This document shows, one piece after another, positions 57,136 through 64,000 of a stretch of DNA of 64,000 bases. This stretch comes from Macrophomina tecta (Eukaryota > Ascomycota > Dothideomycetes > Botryosphaeriales > Botryosphaeriaceae). The translations under genes were made by a program, and so were the position numbers. The stretch spans positions 1,116,001-1,180,000 of the forward strand of contig JAKSGN010000007.1 in the NCBI GenBank assembly GCA_024180945.1. The letters are read 5' to 3'. A model generated the notes under the pieces. It searched no databases. It saw nothing but the letters and a program-made list of their open reading frames with translations, and was not told where the DNA came from. Each line of letters starts with the position of its first letter. Position 1 is the stretch's first letter.

Positions 57136-57177
57136 TAACTAAATACCCATATTGCTGAATAGCAACGTGTCCATTCA

Positions 57178-57444
57178 ATGAGGCAGTGTAGTTTTGTAAT
57201 GAATGTCAGGCGCATAATTGCTTATGTGCAGGGGGGTAATGCAGAGACTGTAAGAGCCGTGTTTGATGAGAATAAGCAAATAAGCAACGATGATAAGCAA
57301 CAACATTTGATGATGCCGGTTGACATCATCATTATCCTGCATATCGCTCAGGGTGATGGGTCAGCGTATGAACAACAACATCATCATCATCTAAACCGGC
57401 AAGCGGTCCAAGTCATTCTGCCGTTACTTAACCAATATCGGTAG
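57178..57444 (+). other. Short open frame, 88 residues, unrecognised
   Basis: Starts at an ATG immediately right of the MITE (MRQCSFVMNVRRIIAYVQGG) and ends at 57444. It contains a His run (about residue 68) and a hydrophobic stretch VDIIIILHIA. No family recognised and no support beyond the frame. Confidence 0.25.
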
Positions 57445-58048
57445 CGCCTGGGAACGCAGAGAATCCTCAGGCTGCGAAATTCTACCGCACGCGTCCTCGT
57501 CGCCGCGGCTGGTAATATTAATCAGCGGAGTGTCTCTGATGCGTAGCTGAGTGCAGAGATGATGGGTGGTAGTTTGCAACACTTGAAGGCAAGACGCTAG
57601 CGCTAAGCTTTGCTTGAAATGATAACTCTAAGCTCACTGCAATCTGTCTGTAAGAAAACAAGATCATAAAAAGCTTACTCTTCCCCCCAAACCCACGACA
57701 CCACGATCCATGCTCCAGCGCTAAATATGAAACTTTCCAAAGCTGAGGCTCGTTGGCCCTGGTCCAGCCCAACACTCCGTATCTTACACGGATCCCCCCT
57801 CATCCTGGTAGCCCTATGTACCAACGACATGGAATATTGATGCGATCGGAAGTCCATGCTACTGCGTAAGGCTACAGTTCACCAAAATTGGTTTAGCGTA
57901 GCTTGCTGAAACCATCGTTCCCTCATTCCCTAGATAGCTTAGGGCAAGACAATGAAAACCCAATTCAACCGGTTTATCACAAGCTGGTCGCCTTTTTTTC
58001 CTTTCTCCACCTCCTCCAGGCTGCGTTGTAACAGGTGGCCGATCTCGA
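57445..58048. other. Intergenic, 3' of the Reg1-like gene
   Basis: This should contain the 3' untranslated region and terminator of the minus-strand gene ending at 58049. No other feature seen. Confidence 0.5.
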
Positions 58049-59819
58049 TCAACTACGCCATCCAATGTTCCAGAAGATATAAACGATGTCCTTCACCGCG
58101 TTTACTATGTCTACGACCTTGCTATAGAACCATACTGCCATAATTTCGTCTTCATCCTCCTCATATGGTGTGAACATTCCCGATGTTATTCGCTGAAGTC
58201 CGTCTGACTGACAGCTTTCCCCATCATCTTCATTATTGAGTCTGCGCCGGCCCACAGTAGTGCTGCTACACTGTCCGACGAATGCACCTAATATCTCTAC
58301 AGGGATACCTCCGTCAATATTATCCTCATTGCCGAGTAGCAAGTTCCTTGAGGGACGAGAGGGTCTGAGCGTCTCCTGCGACGGCGACGGCGGCGGCGAT
58401 AGTCGGCTGGACCGCCCAAATCCCAATGAATGAGCTCGTACCTGATCGGGTACGTCAGGTGAATCGGACCGGTACATGAGCGTGGTGTCAGGAAGCTTTT
58501 CGATCGTCTTACGCTCTGGATCAAAGCTGTTCTTGGAGGTCCAATGAGAAAACTGTCTTGGTTTGGTTCTTAGTTCAAGGCTGTCGTCGTCAGAGTCGTC
58601 GTCAGAGTCGTCTTCATAATTAGACCAATTGTCGTCTTCATAATCATCACCATATTCGAAACCCACAACAATGTATTGTGCGACCTTGTTGTCGAATCGG
58701 ATGTGTCTCTTCCCGCCGTCGCCAGGGGTATGAAGACACGATGGGGACTGAGATATGACGCTGTCCATGGCCTCCTTGTCAGAGCTCGTCGATGGTATTG
58801 CCAAAATAACGGAATCAGAAGTTGCACGAGTATTCTTTAGGCGCTCTCGGGTCTGTAGTGGAGAAGTGCTGCTCCGCTGTGCCCGGGTTGCAGTGGCAGC
58901 CTGCTTGACAAGTAATGAGTTGGGTACTGGTGATTGAAGCATGATCTCCGACATGGTCCGCTTTTTGAGGATCGGTTTTTTGCCGAAGAAGGAATTGTCT
59001 GTGGATATGTTGCTAGATGCCTCCGGGCCATGGTGGGGAAAGGGAGTATTGGAAGATGTTTGCAATGGGCCGTACAGCCACGTCATATCACAGTCCTTGG
59101 ACCTGACTAATTATCAGTTATGCAATTATTAACACCCGTTAAACCTGAATGGATAGGATTATAAACCAGCGATTAGGACGTCCTTACCAATTGAGAGTCT
59201 CCGGAGAAATTGTCCGTAACCGATATTTGGTTTTGGCCCACCTCCGCCAGGATGCATTCTCTAGTCTCGATAGTTGACCGTATGTTTTGCGGTTTGCGGT
59301 GATGTAACGCCATGAGGACCATATGTCCTCCTCTCTCCAGTCATCCGAAAGATAGTCAATGCACCGCGATGGTTCCGGTTTGATTGTAGTATCGTCTTTG
59401 GCCGCAGGTAATGGTTCGGGCGTAGGAGGACCGATTGTGCAAAGGTTTGAGTCGCTGCTGGGCGAAGGCATGGTGAATGATGTTTTCGTCTTTATGCTAT
59501 CATAGGTATCCTGGTGGTCGTAAGCGGGTCGGAAAGGCGGTTGTCTAAAGTGTTCATCTTGGAATGTTTCGTGTGATTGAATTGGCCATGGAGAAATGCA
59601 TAACTGTCCCTTAGTAATTTGGAGGGGAAGCACTTCCGCCATAATTTCGTCTGGGGCCGAAAAGTCCTCTGTACAGTGGACCTGCTTGGCTCTCGTTTCG
59701 ACCGGAGCGTCCAAATCCTCCTCCTTTACCTCTTTTGCCGCTGTTATTAGTCCCCCAGACTCGAGATGGACTAAAAGATCGCAATGCCCAAAAACTGGGA
59801 GGGAAATTTCTTTCACCAT
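58049..59819 (-). CDS. Reg1-like PP1 regulatory subunit (PF08550 domain)
   Basis: Two exons, 59819-59188 and 59102-58049, with an 85-bp GT-AG intron; 1,686 bp, 561 residues. The ATG at 59819 has A at -3. Residues about 163-225, across the splice site, read EDIWSSWRYITANRKTYGQL, RLENASWRRWAKTKYRL and SPETLNW joined to SKDCDMTWLYGPLQ. This is the AreA/GATA-like N-terminal domain (PF08550, formerly DUF1752) shared with Reg1. R343-F347 is RHIRF, corresponding to the RHIHF motif by which yeast Reg1 binds the PP1 catalytic subunit Glc7. Acidic stretches (about 357-380) follow. Known Reg1 directs PP1 in glucose repression and Snf1 dephosphorylation; that role here is by homology. No RIP damage. Confidence 0.87.
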
Positions 59820-61429
59820 AGTAGGGTAGCACACAAGGAAAGTAGACGTCGAGGTATTTCGGCTTGGCAGCAGGCCGCTAGCTTTCGGGTTTAAGGGATG
59901 TCTGATGCCGAAATAGAGGAAAAAGGTCCTCGGTGGGACCTACTCTATGATAGGCCTGCTATGCCTTACGTCCACCGTGCAGTGTGGTAAGTGCATGATT
60001 TAGCGATAAGGAATGCTCCATCCCTGAAGCAGCAGCTGCAGATGCTTAGGATCCGCAGTGCCAAGCTCGCTCTGCTGTTGTGGCAGCATACCCATGTTCT
60101 GACTCTAGATACACTACACGCAGATCCAGGGCATCGCTCCTCAGTCGTGCAGTTAGGTGATCCTTGTGGCAGCTAGCTCGATCCTGCTGGCATGGAACAA
60201 AGGACACACTGCTCCACGTTTAATCAGCACTCCCTCTTCGATAGGACCGGCAACAAATCGTCTCGTTCATGAAAAATTGTATTCTCTCTCCGCTGCCCTG
60301 AGCGCATGTGAGATCTAAACGACAACTCCAGTACTACAGTTCCGGCACTCTAACGGCATGCCTTAGTCAAGCCGCGACCGGTCGGAAGCAAGCGGCGCCT
60401 GCCGCTTGCCATGCGTTGGCTACGTGGATAGCTTGCATGTGACTATTATTAAATAGAATCGACACCCGGCTTAGCGATGTACGTCGTCCAAGCTTTTATG
60501 CGGCTCTGCGGCGTCGCTGATTCAACGGCTCCCTAAACCTACGTACAGCCGGGGCTATACGATCGTACAACCGCCTTTGCTTTAAGCTTGTCCCACTTCC
60601 AGCGGCCTATCCAGGTCAATATCGTGTCACCACCTGGCTTCTTCCCGACGACATGCCGTTTTATGGGTGCAGATATTAGATCGTTCGATTGTGCATAACT
60701 GGCTGGATTTCTTCAATGAAAAAACCGATTTGGTAGTTAATAGTTAAAGGTAACAATGTTTTGGCGCTTCCTTACCCCAAAAGTGTAGCGTATGGAGTTG
60801 ATACGTTTCTAGGCTGCAGAATTAGGCCCCGCTGTGCACGGAATGGACCTGTGATAACGCTTCTCGGCTGAATTCCCCGCGTTTCAGCTGCATGTCGCTG
60901 CTATCGACTCAAGCGAGTCTTCGCTGGCTTGTAACGATCGCCTCAAGGGTTAGCGTAACCCCGCACAGACGCGTTTATTCCCTCAAGAATTACATATTGA
61001 AATGGCCAGAAGAACTTCCGAGTACCAAATTGCCGTATCTTGGGCCCTCCCGACCTGCGCAAATTACTCACCTGCGCTCGACGTCCCATGCGCACTACAC
61101 TTTGTCGGCGCGCACAAATTACGTTCGAAACCACTTCAACCTTCCAGTCTGCCGCTCTGGCCGACCGCGATACTGCCTGTTGAACCCTTTGCTCAACAGC
61201 TTGCACCAGGGTGCTCGCATTGGCGAAGGCTCCGTATCGGCCAAGGGTCTTCTTGGCATGTTAACGTATCGGTTTTCGGGTGAGTCGAGTCAGGTAGGAG
61301 CTGACCGTGGGGCAATTCAACGACCCTTGAGCTACGCAGTCATCGCCGAAATGGGACAAACTATTACACAGGCCGTACCGCGTTTCAGCATGTGAAGGCC
61401 CGGAAACTTATCGTCATGCAGGATTGCCT

Positions 61430-61451
61430 CATGCATTGCATGCAATGCATG
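61430..61451. repeat. 22-bp perfect palindrome
   Basis: The two halves are catgcattgca and tgcaatgcatg. It contains overlapping ATGCAT and TGCA cores. It could be a protein-binding site or chance; there is no gene close enough to assign it. Confidence 0.6.
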
Positions 61452-62174
61452 TAAAGGTTTCACAAAACAAGCTGTTGGGAGCCCTCTCCGCAGGAAAGCC
61501 GACGAGCGCCAGCATAACGTGCAATGACAGTTTAGTGTACGATTGGCGGCGTCGTTGAAGTTATTAAAGCTAATAGTATCCATCAATGGGTGCAGGAGTA
61601 GGAAAGAGGAGGTTCTAGGAGCTCGGCTGGCAAGCTGAAGGACGAGTGCTCGACTGTCAGCCCAATATTTGCTCCATTAGTGGGTCGATGCCCCAGATCT
61701 CTGCTCACGAGTGGGTGCTCTCAGTTGAAAATGATACCTGTGTAAGAGTCAGTTATTGCCTGGAGTTTAAAGCTTTTACGGACTAGCTCGCCTATGACGT
61801 ATAACGTTTTAACACGATGAAATATAAGCCCAGTCGTTGCCTGATCATGGGATTGTTGCCTTATTATTTAAGTTTTCTGTTTACCTCGGTTATAGCATCT
61901 ACTATCTGTAGCCAATTCCGCCCATTAGTTAGGAAGAACAACTAAGAGTCTGTCGTTGATGGCTCCTGGTTCCCGTTTTTGAGGTTCTTATAACCATGCA
62001 CTACCACACCTTAGGGATACTTGCCACCTACCCTTAACCTGTACATCTACAATGAATGGTATGTAAACGGCTTTGATACCGTTGATTGTCAGATCTAGCC
62101 ATGGAGTAAATATCTCGCGCAAGTTATCTAGAAAATGCTGCTCAACGTTGGACACCCTGCCCCAGTCAGGGCGG

Positions 62175-62235
62175 TGATGATGATGATTCATGCAACCCTA
62201 TCGTTCTCCACGGGCCATAGGGAAGAACTAACGCT
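62175..62235 (-). repeat. LINE 3'-tail relic with (ATC)n
   Basis: tgatgatgatgattcatgca then an unrelated stretch and ccatagggaagaacta. The unit gat-repeat, attcat, about 25 bp, ccataggga is shared with 63144-63215. In minus orientation the element ends in (ATC)n, like the LINE fragment at 50003. Confidence 0.55.
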
Positions 62236-63143
62236 GAGCAGATGTTTTACCTACATTGATCTCCCGGTTCATTCAAAACCCTCAACACTCGAGAACAAAG
62301 CAGGAGAAACCCACGTTGGCCAACTGTGTACCAGTCAGGGCGACTTTCGCGCTCACCAAAGAATAAGTAGTTAGCATGCTCACATAATCCTCGCTATTAG
62401 GCCTTCGCCAAAGTCGTCACCAGGGCCTTAATCCATATTACGCGGTCCAGAGATGGTCGGATTCCCGCTCTTGCTCTCGGAATGCCGAGCTATCGCCGGG
62501 CTGGGAAGAATTCCTGCTTCCGTTATGGAGGAAGGTTGACGTTAAGGACGAAATAGTTCCGTCGGAAGCCCGGATAGATAACTCTTATCTGTCTTGCTAT
62601 CCCAAGTCATTCAGCGACCTTGGTTGAGTGGCAGAGAAATACTAACAGCGGACATGGTTCTGGTGGCGCACGGTAAGATTGACTAGCGGTGCCACGTTTT
62701 CGTGCACACGGCGTTGGTGACGGCTGAGCATTTAGCTAGCAGACCATGCAGAGTTTAAAGGACGCTGGCACGGCTGGCTGTGGTAGGCGACGTGCAGGCA
62801 GGGCAGCAATTGGCGCGCAGGGCCCATACGGCGCCAGCTCCTGACCTGAATAGTTGACTGTTCGAGCCCCCCACACGGGCCGAGATCGGGGAAGGGATGC
62901 GCCATATGCCGGAAGGTAACACACCGCTAGGGCGAATAGCCAAGTCAATGCACTAGTGGTAGTCAGCTGGTGGCTAACGGTCCTGTGGCGATCGCGCATA
63001 GACTCCGAGATCTTAACTGTGGTAGATTTGGTGAGTCCCCCCGTTTCTAACGAAATGGCAGATTGCCGGGCCATATCGTAAGACGCGGGATACTGATGCC
63101 CTCATTCGAATCTACAGTACTGATTCGTGCTTCATTGCCGCTG

Positions 63144-63215
63144 TTGATGATGATGATGATGATGATGATGATTCATACACCCCGTCGGCCTCAGCAGACC
63201 ATAGGGACAAAGAAC
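63144..63215 (-). repeat. LINE 3'-tail relic with (ATC)n next to Mariner-2
   Basis: Nine or so gat repeats (63144-63171), then attcatacaccccgtcgg and accatagggacaaagaaca. It shares the layout of the relic at 62175. It ends about 10 bp before the Mariner-2 TA. Confidence 0.6.
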
Positions 63216-63224
63216 ACTATCCTA

Positions 63225-64000
63225 CCGCACCCGTGCAAAAGTCAGGGCGCACGGCCAAGGCGCTAATTATCCTGCCACCAACACCAATACTTTGGAGTCG
63301 TATTATTCAACAAGGAGTTGCTCAAATGCAGTAAGAGTTGATTCTTTATAAAGCTAGGCTACCAGCGAGTTTGATAGCCACCAGCTTGAATAACATCTAC
63401 AAGCCGTTGTGGCATACTTTTACAAAGCGCTTTAAGGCTTGGTTTTTCCACCAATGCGTATGCCCTAGGTAACCACTCAGCTAGTAATGCCTCCACGCGC
63501 TCAGGATTCTTCTCAAGCTCAATAAATGGCGCAATCTCTTGAAGCTTCATCTTTAGTGGCCACCAAAGGTATTCCTGGAGGTTCAGATCAGGCGAATATG
63601 GGGGTGAGTAATGCACCTAATTTGGTGATCACGCAGCCATTTCTTCACCCGGTTCGCCCGATGAATACCAGCACCATCTTGTAACCAGTACATACCATAG
63701 TCGTAGTTTCTTGGCACCTGTTCCTCCAGTACTTTGATATAGGATTTGGCAGTATAGCCTTGCCTAGGAGAGTCCAAATCACGCTCCATAACGTGTAAAT
63801 CAGACACCCCTAGCTGGCCTGAAAAGCCACCCCATACCATACATCTTGCCTTCTTGCCAAGTGGCCGTGTATTAAGCCGGCTTTGGTCCCACTTTTGCTG
63901 GCCAGGCGTACGGAAAACCCAGCTTGGTGCGTGGCCAGAGCCCTGCTCAACTGAGCACTCATCACCGAACGTAACCCTCATCCACCATCTCCAGCTCTTA
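63225..64000 (-). mobile_element. Mariner-2: Tc1 element, cut by the window edge
   Basis: After TA (63223-63224) the sequence is the inverse of Mariner-1 from its 3' end: 776 bp corresponding to Mariner-1 10798-11574. The length is one base short because of a single deletion in a C run. I saw no other difference in the parts compared. Its other end lies outside the window. Confidence 0.95.
63362..64000 (-). pseudogene. Tc1 transposase, frameshifted and partial
   Basis: Identical to the Mariner-1 transposase from about residue 150 on, but the run of six C in codons for THPP (Mariner-1 11193-11198) is five here (G run 63600-63604). The frame shifts after CITHP and terminates a few codons later. 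The catalytic Glu (NLQEYLW) is in the following, now out-of-frame part, so this copy cannot make an active DDE enzyme. It could move only with transposase supplied by a copy such as Mariner-1. Confidence 0.92.

Larger units (their letters stand above)
59820..63143. other. Intergenic 3.3 kb with LINE relics and no supported gene
   Basis: The proximal part should be the promoter of the Reg1-like gene. A 167-residue ATG frame at 60892-61395 (MSLLSTQASLRWLVTIASRV) has no recognised domain and I do not call it. Structures seen are a 22-bp perfect palindrome at 61430-61451 and a LINE-type 3' tail near 62175. Otherwise nothing was found. Confidence 0.45.

Noticed and set aside
60892..61395. 167-residue plus-strand ATG frame
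   Set aside because: No domain, no splice evidence, composition like neighbouring noncoding DNA. Kept as part of the intergenic entry.
1..64000. CRISPR array, bacterial operon or phage features
   Set aside because: No spaced direct-repeat array, no ribosome-binding-site pattern; introns and retrotransposons show a eukaryotic fungal genome.

Overview
The window looks like a filamentous ascomycete chromosome segment carrying repeat-induced point mutation (RIP). About 44.8 kb of degraded transposable elements is followed by about 19 kb of less mutated sequence with two convincing host genes. Evidence for a fungus: fungal chromoviruses, Ty1/copia, pogo/Fot1 and Tc1 elements, a DUF3435 gene, a Zn2Cys6 transcription factor and a Reg1-like protein, and short introns of 60-85 bp. 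In the TE block, copies differ mainly by CpA to TpA (or TpG to TpA), stops are largely TAG, and CpG is kept, which is classical RIP. A dothideomycete origin is possible but not shown.

Region 1 (1-27400). A DUF3435 tyrosine-recombinase-like gene (starts 329) was split by a chromodomain Ty3/gypsy element on the minus strand (Gypsy-X, 1109-14043, 188-bp LTRs, 5-bp target duplication atata). Gypsy-X contains a pogo element (Pogo-1, 8822-13798). Pogo-1 contains an intact, unmutated Tc1 element (Mariner-1, 10264-11574) and, inside its own 3' inverted repeat, an inverted second pogo copy (Pogo-2, 11941-13771). Removing the insertions gives 1831 bp for both pogo copies. The DUF3435 gene resumes at 14049 and is cut again by Copia-A (14352-27400), which holds a second chromovirus (Gypsy-A, 15676-24008, 781-bp LTRs, target duplication acgag).

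Region 2 (27401-44820). First comes 5.8 kb of RIP-degraded gene-like sequence that I could not identify, including one long plus-strand frame ending at 32083. Then follow Copia-B (33255-37669, mildly mutated, 3' end missing), Copia-C on the minus strand (37670-43684, complete with both LTRs) and the 3' end of a third gypsy element (Gypsy-D, 43685-44820).

Region 3 (44821-50850), accessory. It has a 536-residue unknown protein with a tandem 71-residue repeat, a fragment of a fungal APH-like phosphotransferase, two broken pieces of hAT transposase in opposite orientation around a hairpin, and a Tad-like LINE 3' fragment.

Region 4 (50851-64000), host-like. It has a four-exon Zn2Cys6 transcription factor (50933-53174, minus) and a two-exon Reg1-like PP1 regulatory subunit (58049-59819, minus), both with models that stay in frame through every intron. 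A TA-flanked MITE (56702-57135) lies between them, LINE 3' tails lie near 62.2 and 63.1 kb, and the edge of a second Tc1 copy (Mariner-2, from 63225) carries a one-base deletion. The two host genes, glucose/PP1 signalling and transcription, show no operon-like relationship.
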